This document shows, one piece after another, positions 32,601-47,300 of a stretch of 64,000 nucleotides of DNA. The position numbers and the translations under genes are program-made. The DNA lies in the NCBI RefSeq assembly GCF_040807025.1, contig NC_090943.1:137837950-137901949 (forward strand), given 5' to 3'. The first letter of the stretch is position 1; each line of letters opens with the position of its first letter. The notes under the pieces were generated by a model that saw only the letters and a program-made list of their open reading frames with translations, did not search any database and was not told the origin of the DNA. Source of the stretch: Struthio camelus (Eukaryota > Chordata > Aves > Struthioniformes > Struthionidae).

Positions 32601-35600
32601 CCTGGAACCAGTGGCCTATTTTTATCTCTGCTCTGAGTACAGATGAGAAATGAAATCTTCTTTTGCCAGTTATTTATATTACAATAGTTTCTCCCTGTCC
32701 CAGTGCTGCTCTTTGTGCTTGCCATTCTTCATACTAACAGCGTCTTGCTTGTTTGCCTGCAATAGGGCCTATTGTCCCATATGCGCTCTATTAGCTGCAG
32801 AGCCTTAATGGTTTAAAGGTTGACCACTTTTATTTATAATTATAACTTGAATATGGGCAGTGGAGTTATTTTCTTTCTCTGGTAAGCAGATATAGGAGAT
32901 GTGTTCATTTTCAAGATAAAGTCATTTATTACGTGTTCTCCTTTATATGTACAAAATACAGCATACGCTGAATTACTAGAAGCCATGACCAATGACGAAT
33001 GACAGTCTGTTGAATTAGCTTGGTAAAGGGACAGAACCCAATATCAGGACGGAAAAACACCCCTTCTGATAAGTTTGGGTTATTGCACATTTTTTCCTGT
33101 GTGTAGCTGGCAGCTGACTGGCTCCTTGTAGGAAGCACCATCAGTTCTGCAGCAGTTCTGATAACAAGGTTGCAATAATCTGTAAACAGAAATCCATAAC
33201 GTGCTTTCTTGCGAATGTGCAAGTGGTTTACACCTTTTAGGTTAAGAAATAGCAGCTTCTTCCTTGTCCTGGGGTTTCTGTCTGATTGTGATTCAAATCT
33301 TAACAGAAGGACTCAAATATTGAACTTAGTTTTGTTGGAATTCTTGACAAGATGAGACAAATCCAACAGAGGGAGGTAGAAGAGGCCAAAACTGCCACAT
33401 ACAACTTCTCTGTAAGGCTGTAAACCAAGAGGGGAAGTGTTAAGCCCTTAAACTGGCTCCATATACTGTGTTACCTTAGCTTTTCAGTTGCATTTTTGAT
33501 TCAAGAATTTCTATGTAATTTTATGACCACGAACTGCAGTTAAGGGAATGAAAATCTTGTCGGAGTTCTGCAGGCTTTGCTATGCTGAATTTATCTTGTA
33601 CCTTTTGGGGGTATATCTCCATTAGGATTTGGAAAGGCAATAAGCTCTAGCTCTCCAGTAAACTGGGTTTCTACAGCATCTTAAGACCTTTTTAGACTAA
33701 AGGAGCTATTGCAACAGAGCTCCTGCTAGATTACAGAAAGATTAAAATCTATGGAAAATGGCAGGTATTTTTAACTGACCGAGGAGCAACTACTTGAAAC
33801 GAGACAGGCAACTGGCATATAAAAATTAAGATCTAAAGGAGAAATGAAATCTTTTGCACATATCTTCAGTGGTGGCTTCATTTGCACCTCTCCCCTGTAA
33901 GGTACAATGCACTGCATACTCTTCTGGAACATGAGGTATTGGGGACTGCATTTTTTTAGTTTAGGTTGGAGCCACGTTCTCTGAATGTCTCTTCAGTGAT
34001 ATAGAAAGCCACTAAAACCAAAGGTGAAGTGAATGGTTCTACATTGTATATGAGAAATTAGATCATCTCAAATACCCATCTCTGTTTTTCTATTCTGGAG
34101 AGGAAGGTTTTAGTTCTTCAGTTTATTCATTCCCCTATTAAAACATAAGTCCTTGCCATAAAAAATACAGAAATTCCATATAGCTCTTTACAGAAGTGCT
34201 TTTTCCCCCTCTGTTCTGTATCATGGAAAGTCTAGTGTTATAGAAAAATATTTATTCCAAGTGATTTGTTATTTGTTGGGTTTGCAATGCTTTTGAAATA
34301 TAGGTATTGATTTTTTTAAGATTACTTATCATTAAAAATGAGTACCCTAAAGCTTTAACTTTTCTTTGTTCTGTGAAGTTTGACTGAAGTAAGAGGAGAA
34401 AGTAGATCAGTTATTGGCAAGAACAATAATAGTTCATTCTAGTGTAAGAGTATTCTTTTTTTTTTTTTTGCCTGAAATTAAATTTCCTCTTAAGTTTGGT
34501 TTTTCTACGGAATTAGTTTAAATAAAAATTAGCAACTCATAGTCAGCCTTAAAACATTTAGATCTCAAGGACACTCTGAAAGTACTTACTAGGTGGCAGA
34601 GGTTTGCTAAAACACAACTACTACACTGTTGATATTCAAACATAGACAGAAAAGGGATGCTGACACATGCTCCTTACCTGGCCACCTCGCACTCGTTCTG
34701 TTTTTTGGGGTTAAAAGAGTAGGAGTAAATTAAGAAAAATTAGATGTCAATCATGTTGAGGACACAGTAGCACTGATGAATAAGTCATATGGGAATTCTG
34801 AAGAATATATTCATCCAAACAAGCTATTTCTTCTTTGCCTGTTTTTGATTTCTCTTCCTCCTTTTCCTGCTTAAAAAAATGGAGAATTGAAAAATATATC
34901 CATGTAAATTTTGCAAGTTAATTTACTAATGATAATTTATAATCTGAATTTCAGAATAAAGTAGGCCAGCATGTGAATACATGCATAGACTTCAAACCGT
35001 GCAGAAGTGTCATGTTATCTTTGTAACAGATAGTTGGCAAAAACTGTATTTACCCTCTTTCCTTTTTGTAATGCACGCCAATATGGTTAAATCCTATTTA
35101 AAACAAGAACAAGAGTTATCACTCCTTTGCTGTGTTTCCATATAATAGGATCTTCAAACTTGCCTTCAAATTACAGTTCTTCAAAATATAGTTCTCTGAT
35201 GTTCCCTCAATATAGTCCCTTCACTTCAAATATCAGAGAGAACACATTGTTTAGTTTCCAACTGTGTCTGCTATATATGAAAGGCTTGTGTGTTCTTGAT
35301 ATGTAGGAGTTAGCTGCAACCTACCACTGCATGAGACGTGGAGACTAAAGTGGATCGATGCCAACAAAACTATGTTATTGATATAAAACTAATTCAATGA
35401 AAAGCCAACGTAAAGGATTTTAACGATAAAGATGTGGTTCAAAAATCCAAGAATATGGAAGAACACTAGAAAAGGAGAAAGATTCTGGAAATCTGTAACC
35501 ATTTGTATTGCTGTGGCAAAAATCCTGCAGAGATATCCTTTTTATAGTATAAACTCTTACTGTGCAAGCACGGAAAGCAGTGGCTGATAGTGTGGAAGTG

Positions 35601-38049
35601 CTTTCAACCTTGAGCCTTGGCCAAGAGTGAGCCTGCTGCAAATGTCTGGATATGGACTTGATGACCTTGAACTGATAATAAAGGTAATAAAAATATTTGC
35701 AGAGCACATGCCCACCAGTTTGAGCAATGGCTTATAAAACTGGGATGAGAGGTTTCGGTGCCTCTCCGAGAGGGTGCACCTGACACAGCTGTGTGTGCAG
35801 GCTGGATGTTAGGCACACAGCCTGCATGAAGCTGCAACATGTTGTTTCACGCCACATCAACTATTCATGTCATCTTTTGCTTCTGTATCCAACGCTGTGA
35901 GTACTTGAGGATGTACTTTTTAGCTGTTATCTGGAGAGAAGCTGTGGCAAAGCAGTGGTGGAGGGGAGCGGAAAAATGTTTTCTCTCAAAGCAAAGTAGA
36001 TTCCTGGAGGCAAAGCAGTGACAAACAAATTACTTGTCTGCTATTTGTGCCTTCCTGTTGCTCTGGATTAATTTCTCTGTGGAGATAAAATAAGGTTCCC
36101 TTAGAGCATACATAGGCATTGGCTTTTCCCAGCCAGGAAGCTAGGCTCAAAGGCCCCCAGAACACCCTGAACAAGGAGAAGCAGCTGGGAACTGGTGTCA
36201 CAGCGAGGAGAACAATCTAACGCAATGTTTTTTAAATTTGCGGGTACATAATTTCTCATTTTCCTGCTTTCCATGGACTCTAAATTATGTGCAAATGAGA
36301 GAGAACGAAAAGCATATAGTCTCATTCATGAGGTCAGGTCAGAAGAAACATCTATGGCATCAGGACTTCAAAGACATCAGGACTTCAAAGGAGAGGTTTA
36401 GCAAATGCCTGCTGGGCTGCTCATCATAACTGTGGTAGGAGGGAGTTCAACATAACAAGACTTGTGGGCTTTTAAAGCTATGAAAGGTATGTTTGTGACT
36501 GAGTAGCTGCCAATTACTTCAAACATATATTAGTAAAACTGAAATTAAAAAAAAAGAAAAATTGAGGTTTAAAGAGATTTCAGCTTTCTCTGTTCAGTAA
36601 TGCATCAGTGGTAATCCTTTGTAAGGGTGAATAAATGCTGTAACAACTGGATCACGATTCTTTTGTTTAGTGGGTGGGTAGCAAGTAAACTATTCTCAGG
36701 GTCTTTCTGTGTGAGTAGCAGCACCCAAATCCTGTGTATGGTGAATTGAACTTAAAAGGACAGCAATTTATTCAGCCAATTTATTTACTGGCTGTTTGGG
36801 ATCTTTTGAAAATCTTAACCCTGTGACACATACAGTTGATGAGCCTTGTGTTAAACTTACACGAGCACAATTTCAGGGAATATAAGCTATCAGATTTAAA
36901 TCATTGTACACATATGAAGCAGATCTAACTGCATGTGGAGAATATCTACTGCAGTGTAATGACTATATTAACGTAATGAAATCATATCAGTGAATGTTTA
37001 ATCATTTCAAAGGAAGTTTTCATGATGTCTGTTCATCTTGGACCTGTAAATAGGGAAAAGAAATATAACCATTGAGATCTCTTCTTTAAGTCTGACTTTT
37101 TCCAAGTGCAAAGAGTGTTTATGAAGCTAGCTCTGACAGTCTCTTGCTATGATGACTTTTGGCATCAAACAAAGCAGGCACACAGCTAGAGGGTTAACAA
37201 GACGAACTGTATGGGAAATTGTTTGGTGACAGTGCTAGTTTGTACCTGTCCCTTTAATGGTTGCTTCTGTCATATAAAAGCGTGTAAGCAGTCAGTTTGC
37301 AGGAAGAGTGTTGGGTATAAATATTTAAATGGACTAGGATGAAGAAGTGCTCCGTTCTTAGAACTGCCCTGGGGCAAAAGCAGGAAAGTACCAGCCAATC
37401 CAGCCACACGTGTCGCAGACTAAAGGGTAAAATCAATCCCTTTGCAGAAGGCCTGCATGCTGATCTCTGTGGCATTGATAGCCACTGGGGAAAGAGAATA
37501 ACAATAAAGTAGTTTGGCAGAAATCCTTTACTTTTCTGGCATGACTTAAGAGGGGATATGTACTGTCATGCTAGATATCAGGTTGAACACTTGAGTCTAT
37601 TGGAAAGCTAAATCAATAAATATTTGTAACTTACTATCAAAGCACTGAATAGCTATGTGGATAGTTCCAGCCAATAGTCTGGAGAAATAGCTGTGGGAAG
37701 ATGATTGTGGTGTAAATAATCTGGGACATTCTTTATCTACGGGCTCCTGCTGCTAGGAGAAACATGTTGCAAGATGTTCTATTTCATTTTGTGTTTTCCT
37801 GGAAACAAAGCATTTTGTCAGAGAAGTTTGATCTGTTGTAGGACTTGTCTGCTTGGATAAGTTATGATGTAAAAACTAAACTGTAAATTTAGCACTCCCT
37901 TAGTGACTCCGTTTATTCCCACCACACTCTTGCTATATCAGAGTAGCCTTCTTAATACATTGCTATATGGTTAGAGTACCAGCACAGGGAAGTAGTGCCC
38001 GAGAACATTAGAAGGGCTGTCCTTGCAGAAACTGAAAGTTCATTTGGTG
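29663..38049. other. Intergenic sequence, no gene seen
   Basis: AT-rich sequence with T-runs (for example 31337-31350 and 34456-34469). A 17-base tandem duplication lies at 36358-36391. The largest open frames are under 100 codons and none is recognised. No RNA gene or young transposon was found. Confidence 0.6.
36358..36391. repeat. 17-bp tandem duplication
   Basis: Two adjacent copies of CATCAGGACTTCAAAGA (36358-36374 and 36375-36391), identical except for the last base. A local slippage product. Confidence 0.85.
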
Positions 38050-38345
38050 CAGGAATGGATCTCCATCAGTAGGTAGCCCCAGATAGACCGGACCAGTATA
38101 AGGGCAGGATAATCTTGATAATTCCTGGCATCCAGTACAGTTTGGAGACTTTGGGAACCTATGGAGTTTTATTTCTGTTTATACCAGAATCTTTCTCTAG
38201 TAGTCCTCAGGTTTGACTTGTCCAAGGCCCTTTTGAACACAGCTCAAGCTTGTCACATCGTATGTCAGAGTCCCGCAGCTTAACTGCTTCTTGTGTGAAG
38301 AAATTGTCTGTTTAGTTTTTGTTCAGTTATTAGTGCTCTGTAAAT
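38050..38345 (-). mobile_element. Ancient CR1/L3-like LINE fragment (ORF2 C-terminus and 3' end)
   Basis: On the - strand, the sequence around 38304-38220 translates, with decay, to NFFTQEAVKL and then DKLELCSKG. This matches the conserved FFTQ-VVKLWN-LP--V FKKGLD tail of ORF2 in old CR1/L3 elements of amniotes. An upstream in-frame TAA shows it is dead. Sequence from about 38200 down to 38050 resembles the short 3' tail of such elements, but more weakly. It is far more decayed than the CR1 at 20.8-23.5 kb. The boundaries are approximate. Confidence 0.55.
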
Positions 38346-41300
38346 TGAGACCTTCAGCTTCCATTCTGGAGCCGTTTCTGTGTAGGTGCTACTACGACTC
38401 TATCCAGGACAGATGCTGCTAGGTAGCCTCGACATGACAGAATAAAGTATGGCATTGAGACAAAGTTATTCCATGTAGAAGAAACGCTATAGCCATTCAG
38501 GCCAGTTTTCCAAGGCTTTAATCTGCTGTTTTACCTTTCATCTATCAGCAATTGCACACTTGCTCTTGCCATTTTGCAAATAAAAGCAAAAAGTCAAGAT
38601 TTTTTTTTTTAAGCTATGAAATATTCATAGAGTAAGTAAAAAAAAAAAAAAAAGCTGCATTGGTCATTGAGTCAATCGTTGTGAAGATCGATACACAGGT
38701 TTTCCAGAAAAATTATGCTCATTCATTGCTCTTTTTAGGTCCTGAGAGATACCAGAAGTTCCAATCCATACCCAGTAAAGAATACTCATGGTTTCATGCA
38801 CAAAAATGCAGGAAAACACTCTTCTCCCCTGTATGATGAAGAGTGGTCTTGAACTATTTTTCTCTTCTCCTAAAGAGCAGGGTAAAGGAACACCAGATGA
38901 GTTGGATTCTTTGTGTCTCATAGTCCTTCTGTGCTATGTTGTGACTTCTGAATTTTCCAAAATATTGTCAAAAGGAAACAGAACTCTGTATTTTCAAAAG
39001 CTTCAGTGAATAATTTCCACAACACTTGCGAATATTTCATCAGTATTTTTTCCTGAAGTTCACTCGGTATACGTAAATCCTTATGTCTTCATGCAAAAAC
39101 AGAGTATCCGTAAGGATAACCTCTATAGAGGTTAAATCCAATGCAGTCATGATAAAACTTTTCCATTCTCTAGTGGTGTTTTAAAGGGTTTTTGTTTTAG
39201 AAGTTTTTTAATTATTTAGCCTGAGTGCCTCTGTCTGTGACAGAATGTTTAAATAATGCAACAGCAGAAAAAGATCAACAACATCCGTAAAAACAGCAAT
39301 GGCCCAACTGGAGAGATTAAATCAGTATCATGCCACTCGGCCTAAAAAAAAAAAAAAACACCAACCCAAACCAGCTTTTTCTCTCAAAAGCCTAGATAAA
39401 TGTAAGGAGTCTCATGATCTTTCAATTAAATATTTGGTTTATTTTTGACGAACGAGAAAATGAAGTCCAAAACTGACAATACTTAGTGGAGGCAGTTATC
39501 TTAGTCACTCTTTTTCTCGTATTGAAGGTGCTGCTGATGACAGACCCAAACCCTAGAAGGGAATTATTCCCTCTAGGAGGAGACCTTGAGCTATCTAAAC
39601 TAGTGTCAATGTTGACAGCACCTAAGATGCAGAAGTAGCCCTCTGGCACTCAAGGCACTGATATGTCCTGTGTTGGTATACCACATGCTGCTTAGCAAAC
39701 TGCCTTGTCCTACCCGTGCTTGAACTGCAGGGAGATGTGGGGTAATGGGATTTGAGGGCTTATGGCCTTGGCCATAAGTCAAAAAAAAAAAAAAGAGCAA
39801 ACTTTAAGCTTTACATCCTGTAACCATCCTGCAAGCACAGATTTTTTTGTCTAAAGAGGAAGCTGATGGCTTCAGCTGGGAGCTTTGCCTTCAGTACAGC
39901 TTCACTGAACAGAAATCATTTGTTATGTCAGCAATAGCCCCTCAACAGGTGAGGGATGTTGGCGGGGGTGGGGTGGGGAACTAAGTTAGAAAAAATGCTT
40001 TTCATGCTGAGTGCGTGCTTTTCTACAGCACTCTATCTTAATAGACTCATCTATGGGCTTTACAAAAGGGTAATGATGAACTGAGAATTAGGGAAAAAAG
40101 ACCTTAATAGAGTACTTATTCAGTGAATACATGTACGCCAGCTGGCTGTAACAGGCTTAAAAATATTGATGCCTGCAAGGAAACCCTCTCTTGTCTGGCT
40201 CTAGCTATGAGGAGTTTGCTGTCTGAAAGAGAACAAACATGTAAACTTGGAGCTTCCTGCAGGGAGGGAGAAATCCCTCACCTGGCCCATGGCCCCTCTG
40301 CCCCCAATGTTGGTCCCAGGCACACAGTGGGGGCTCAGGTCCATGACCCCTTTCCTGTGGGGCGAGGAGCTGTGCTGGGACCACTGCCAGGGGACAGGAT
40401 GCCCATCCTGACCCCAAGGGGCAGAGAAGATTTGCCCTCCAAGAGCTGCCCTTTTTCACCTTGTTATCTCCATGGTCCGACTTTGCAAGGTGGCGGCGGC
40501 AGGTGGGCTGAAGCTGCGTGACCTCCTAGTTCCTGCTATGGGAGTGTATGAATGGCAGCGCCTGCAGAAGGAGGTGCTACTCAGCCCCTAGCGCAAACCG
40601 CTGCCTGGGCTTATGTCCAATGAGATGTCATTGTCAAAATCATCATTTGCTGCTTCTATTTTTTAAACAGTTCTTTCTGATAATAATGGCAAGCTCAGAC
40701 CTTGGCTTTGGTAGCCAATTTTTTTTTCTTCCCCCATCTGGATACCTCCTTGGAGATGATATGTCCCAGTAAAGAAGTGTTTTGGATATTTTTATTTGAG
40801 CACCTGCTACCCAAGACAAGGCTGGGAGCTGGCTAATTCCCAGCGCAGGGATCAGCGTATGTTTCCAGCTGAGCTACCAGTGCCAGTCTGCAGGCTGGGG
40901 TTGTCAACAGGGGATCTTTCTTAGAGGGGACAGAGCAGCACTCCTTTAGCAAACAAGGGACAGGTGATGGGGAGACACCTTACTCACACATGGCTGCACC
41001 AGAGAAAGCAAGTGGGAAGGCCTTTAACGCAGTGGATATAATTTAGATACCTCAACATGGGTGTCAAGCACAACTTGAGATGCCCTGGAGTGCCCCAGTC
41101 ATGCCAGGCAGCTCGTGCAGATGTATGGGATCCTCCAAGGCAGCTCAGGTGTTACTCAATGCTGATATTCAGGCAATTGAATTAAACCATAGATTAGTCT
41201 AAAAGCCTAAAAGTCAAAGTCTGCATAGCAATAGTAGAAGTGACCAAAAGACCTATAAGGCACAGACAGAACAAGAGCAGACATTTTGGCAGAAATAACA

Positions 41301-44300
41301 GTGACCTGCCTGTGAGGTCATGCTACATCCAAGTATTTAAACAAGCTTCAGTGGCTCATGGCAATTTTTACAGGTCCTGAAATTTTGAAAAATATAAAAC
41401 TGAAAAACTCTTTGAAAACTTTTATTGGTATTTGTTATTTTTTTCTCACTTTCAGGCCCTTGATAATCAGTTTTGTTACTAACAGGAGACAAGCCAGAAT
41501 GTACAATTTAGATTACGAAATGACAACAAGCAACTGGGTCTACACCATGAAATTAACTCAGATGATTTAAATAAGCTTCGGAAGGATAAATGCATTCTCA
41601 GAAACCAGAATTTTTATTTTTTTTGGATCCATAAACACAGAAAATAAGTTTCATTAAATCTCATGATGTTCACTTGCAGGTAGATAAATCACTGAAGCCT
41701 TCTCTGTTCAACTCGTAGCAAGTCCAGTAAGTACCTTCCACTTCCTTTTTTGACTGTGAATTGTCCAAACACTAGTGAACTACAGCACGATTATGAAGCA
41801 GGGCAGGAGCTGGGATATGGTGATCGCATAATCTCTCCTGTATTCTGGTGTCTTCTTGGGAAGTGTCTGTCCTTTCCATAAAAGCTCAGATTCTGCTCTG
41901 CAAGAGGAAAACGTCACAGGAAAATGTGTAACGACAGAAATGCAAAGGATTCGATTTAAACCCCCCGAACTAGTGGAGGGTTTCCTGCTGATTAGCATGA
42001 GCTTTGAGCCTGGGTACTATGGGACGCTGGTTTGGAGCTGGGGGTGATCAGAAGCCTGTGTTATCAGATTACATATGTGCAAACTTGCTGGTTTCAAATT
42101 TTTCTTATATTTAAGAAGAACCTACAGCTATTTTTTTCTATTACAGTCTTTCAGCTCCTTCTTTCATCTATGCAAACGGTTTCGTGAACTTTGAGAATGG
42201 TCCTCTGCGCATTAAAATGTATTTGCTATTGAAATGTAATTAAATTGAACACCAGCTTGAATATTTTTAAAAGGTCACAGTCACTGAAGCAAAACACACA
42301 TTGCATATATATATTTTTTGAACTGTTTTTTTTTTAACATGGGATACTGCAAGAGATGGACTATGCTGCAACAGAAATATCTAGAGAAAAATCCAATTTT
42401 TTATCACTAGAAGGTAAAAATCATGCTTACATCTTCTACCTATCTATCACAGGTGATTAGAGGAAAAAAAAATCAGAAAAATGGTAATGATCTTGTTTTA
42501 GGAAAGTCTCAGGGCTTTTAGTGATATTTTGTCTGCCCGTGGGGTTCCAGGAGTATCTGGCGTGAGTACGTTGGGGGTTCAGTGAAAGATGAGGGCTGGG
42601 AGCACAGTTCTACAAGTGGCTGAATGCTGCAGCAAACGCTGTGGCTGTGGGACTGATGTGAGTCTCTGAAGAAATCAGATAAGCAGCCAGGCATGCTTTG
42701 GAAATGAACGATTTTATGTCATATTGAGGTGATTCTGTTTACAGTTGTATCTTGTCATTTGGCTACAGTTAATGTATTTAAAAGCTTAAGTCCCATCCCA
42801 ATTTCCCTTTTCCCTAGCTTTCAACTATTTGTTGATATGAATATTCATACAGTTCTAAGCACACTTCTATTTATAAATCAGTAAACCAGTAGAATTACAT
42901 GAAATTTGACACTGAGGATTCTGGATACGCTCTATTCTACTCTGCGTTCAGAGATGAAGAAGATAGATAAAGAATTACACACCCAAACTGGAAAACCGAT
43001 ACAGTAATAACATAACATTGGAGAGCTAATTGTCCTGAACGTATTGCTACTCCAAGGCGCAGATACCAAGCCTGAGAGGACTGGAGACTTTCAAAGCCGT
43101 CTGTTGCTTACGCTCGGAGGCAGATCTTAGAAGGCTGGAAAGGCGCTGAGCCTTTCCGTGTCGGGGCCTGAAAAGCACTTAGGGCTGCAGGCTTGCAATC
43201 GCTTCTGGGCACCGGAGTTCAATTGTCCTTAGAGCTCAGGTCACGGATCCATCCGTCATCACATCAGAAACAGAGGGGGTTATTTGTTTTGTATTTAATG
43301 ACTGCCAACTCCTAGCTCATTAACTTTAAGACCAATTCATCCATCCATCCTGTGCCTATTATATCACATTGATTTTTTTTTTCTTCTCCCTTCCTCTATC
43401 TCCTAACACAAAACAGAGGTGATGTTGTAATTATTTCATTCATGGTGCTTAATTTAAAACTTAGCTTAATAAAAGGAGCTTATTATTTTCCACTGTAGCT
43501 GATGCAATTAAAAATCTAATCTTTCCTACACTCAGAGGGGAGAGGATTCTTGTAATTTGCATAAGTTTACATTGAAAAAAAAGAGGGCAAAAATTGCACA
43601 GTTCCATGTAGGTTAGGATGTGAAAAGCATTAACTTTTTATTTCTCATAAGGAAAAACCGGACCTGCAGTGGTATATGATCATTCACTGTCAGCAGAGGT
43701 TATTCCGGTTGCTGCTCTGAGTTTAGAGAAAACTATCCAGCAGGGTTTCAAGGTGCTGGATGTCTTCCACTGCTCCTTCACTGCCATTACAGGAGATGCT
43801 CAGCACCTTATGGACCTTGACCAAACTGATTGTAATTAAGGACCTGGGTCTGTATCTTCCAAGGCATTTAGTCATTTACCTCCTATTGTTTTGTTTTAGC
43901 TATTTCTATTTGGAGCAGGCAGAGTATGAAAAGAAACATGCATGAGCTATGCCTAAAAGAAGCAGCTGACTCTATATTAGCCCCTAAATATGTCATAAAC
44001 ATCCATCCATAAGCCTTTTTCTGGAGTAATATTACTTTTTGTTTTTATAAGGAAGTCATTAACATCCTTATACTGTAAAACAAAATCAGTTAAAAATTAA
44101 ATACAATAGGGCTTTGTGGTGCCAGAAATGACTGAGTTACAATTTATTAATTTGACAGACTATCGTCTAGTTTGTGTCCAATTCTGTAATTAGAAGCTGT
44201 GCAATGTAAGCGTCTGATAACAACAGAACATCAATATGCATATGGCCGCACATGCAGAGTGTTCCAGTAATTTGGGAAAGATGATGCTTAAGTCATCTGT

Positions 44301-47300
44301 GAGGATGCTAGTGAAGGCAGTCGGGGAGAAAAGCAGCATTTGTTTCCACAGCTGTGAGGCTGTTCGTTCATCAGTATGTTTTCATTCTCTGAAAACAGAG
44401 AAACGATGAAATGACGCATTTAAATCTGAGTACCTCCTTAACTCCTGAAAGAATATTTTGCACAATCTGGTGATATAGATCATGGGTAAAGAATGATATG
44501 ACTTGTAATTTTTAGGCATGTTTGTGAAAGGCAGAACTGAATATATTTTTTAGTAGACAGCTGCAAAATCTGGACAGTTCTGTCAATATACTTATATGCT
44601 TCAAATACAAAGAAATTGAAAATATTTTATTCTCATTTCCAGTCAAATATTTTTATTCTCTAATCTACTTAGAAACAAAAATCATGCTAAAATCATTAAC
44701 TTGACAAGAGTGCAACAATCTGGGCAACATCCTACTATTGGGATTAGTACTTCTGTAACTGAAGCACGAGGAACAACAGAATATCAATATGTGTGTTTTG
44801 CCTGTGTTTTCTCTGCATTTTCATTCATTTCTGCTGCTGAGTGAGACCCTCCAGTTGCTATGAATGTCCCTTATAGCTCAAAAAAACCCAAAATAGCATT
44901 ATGAAATAATTTAAAGTTATGTAAAGCGAATGTGAGTGCCCGAGACAGTTCTACATCAAAATTTTACAAGTAGAGCTAAAGAGCGCCTTGTTGATTGATG
45001 ATAGCTCTTGTGTCTGATGTGGCAGCAAAATGAGTGGTGCTGAATACCTTTTCCCCCCAGTTCTGCACAACTTGTGCTGCCATGGTTTTCTGGTAGTGAA
45101 GGGGGAGGTCATCAGAAAATGAGATCAAGAGTGCTTGGCTGCAGATTTGCAGCTTTCCTTATGCCTGTCATAAAGGAACAGAAAACATGGGTGCTGTGCA
45201 CCGCAGAGCCTTGAGTCTTTGAATGACCAGTAGTCAAGTAGCACAATCACAGACTAACAAATGGACATTTTAATTCAATTTGTTGTAAAAATATGGGAGG
45301 AGGTATAATACAGAAGATAGATAGAATATTTCCATTCAAATAAGTACTGGTAAGAGTTGTTAATGTCATTAGAGAGTTGCTGAGAGTGTATAACTAGTTT
45401 TCTCAAGGGCAGAGGAGCCAGCTCTCCTTTTAAACATTAGCTCACATTTGTCAAATAAGCAAGGCAGCTCTTGCCATCTTTTTCAGAGTGGATTTTGCTG
45501 AGCTGAACAATCCTGAATGGCTGAATAGTGCAAACAGCAGCTGTGGTGGCTGAAACCAAAGCAGCTCATTTAGGCAGGAAGCAGAGGACACTTTAGAAAA
45601 CTAAGGGCTTCTTGTAGTGTTTTATTCATGAGCAAGAGCTAACTTGGGAAAGGAGGGGGGATTACATGGGGAAAAAGGAAAAACAGGAAATAATGTTATT
45701 GGAGGACGATCTTGACAGCAGGCAATGAGGACTTTTGTGAAGGCTGTGGTCTGTCCTTAGTTCTCAGGAGATGTATACACACGTGCCACAACACTGATTA
45801 GCGCTGATGGCAATTTGCGTCCTTGACATGATGCCTTAAAGAGGATCTAGGGCACTTTTACCAGGGTAGACTGAGACAGGCTGGATGTGTACTGCTGTCT
45901 TCAGCCTATTTCTATACCCACAGCCACTCATCCCCATGACCTATCCCTCCGTTTGAGGAAGAGGCACCCAGTATTGCGCGTCAGCGCTGCTGGAGTTGAG
46001 TTTGCTGTGCTTTACATCTCCACGGGTTCCTGGGCCCTAGCGGCTCATTGAGGTCTTGGTCTGTGTCACCATGGGCTGGGAGCCTTGACGTGGTCATGGC
46101 TCAGTTGCCGATGGTCCCAGGGGCAGGGGCAGAGAGGAGAAAGGCTTGAGATCAGCCCTTCCTTGGATAGCTTGTCCGTCTGCCTGTTTAGCAATCCCTC
46201 TCCAAAGTTACGTGAACGACAGGGAGACAGAGCACACCTCTCACACTGCTGGGAAGAAGGATAAATAGTTATCTATGCTAGCTATCTACAGGATAAACAG
46301 AAGTGAAAGGGTTTTGGTGAGCTTTAAAAACATCTCAGAGTTCTCAAAGCTGATTATGTTGTCAGACTTATCAAAGTTTTTAGCAGAGAAATGGGTAGGC
46401 AGCAAGATTAGGGTATTCACAAGTTTTCCAGCAGTTTCTGTCAAAACGAACATTATTTTGTCAACAGAAGAAACAGTAATGCCTATGTATTGTATAGAAA
46501 CATGACTATATATTCCCTCCATGTTGCAACAACTTTGGGATAAGCAAAGTCCAAGAGCACAATTGCTTAATCACATATATTTTAGTTGCAATAAATTGGT
46601 CACATTTTCAAAAGGCCTACCTAGGATTTTTATGGATCTAAATGATATTCTTCTTTAACACCTTAGGCATTAGAAACGCCAATTTCTTTAGAAATCAGGG
46701 GCACTTAGGCACTGAAACCACTTGGGCTAATTTTAAGGTTATTCTGAAATGTACCTAAAGCCAGGTGTTCAAGTTGGCAAGTACATCCATAATTTTCTTA
46801 ATATATTTACCTAAACAGGCATTTTGAATGCACGTTTTAGGTTATATTTTTACAGTGTCCTTGAAATATTCGATATGTTCTAACTATCCTTCTCACCATC
46901 CCCCCGATTCCACTCCATTAATTGCTTTTACCGTTGTGTAAATAGTTTATCTTTACTTTTTAGGACAGGAATATATTCCTATTTTTCATAAGTATGAAGC
47001 CTTTCCCTTGTTAGGAAGAAGATGAAGCCAGTAATCCAGAGGTTACCTGGGATGTTTGTCTTCTGATTTCAGGGCTTCTTTTAGATCAGGTATGTAAACT
47101 GCATTTTTCATAGCCCTGATTAATGCTCTTATCATCAGGACCTTGGTCATTCTTTTACAGAGAAAGCAAGGAAATCTGCTCTGCAGTGTGGAGCTGCAAA
47201 TTCTTTATTGATGACAAATGGTGTGAGCATTGACGTATTGCTGCTAGCAAAGTTTTGGAATAGAAATTTTCAGGCAATGCACTGGAGAATTTCCAGGCCA

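Noticed and set aside
37274..37298. TATAAAAG followed by an initiator-like TCAGTTT
   Set aside because: The spacing of about 21 bases is too short for a normal TATA-to-start distance, and no exon follows.
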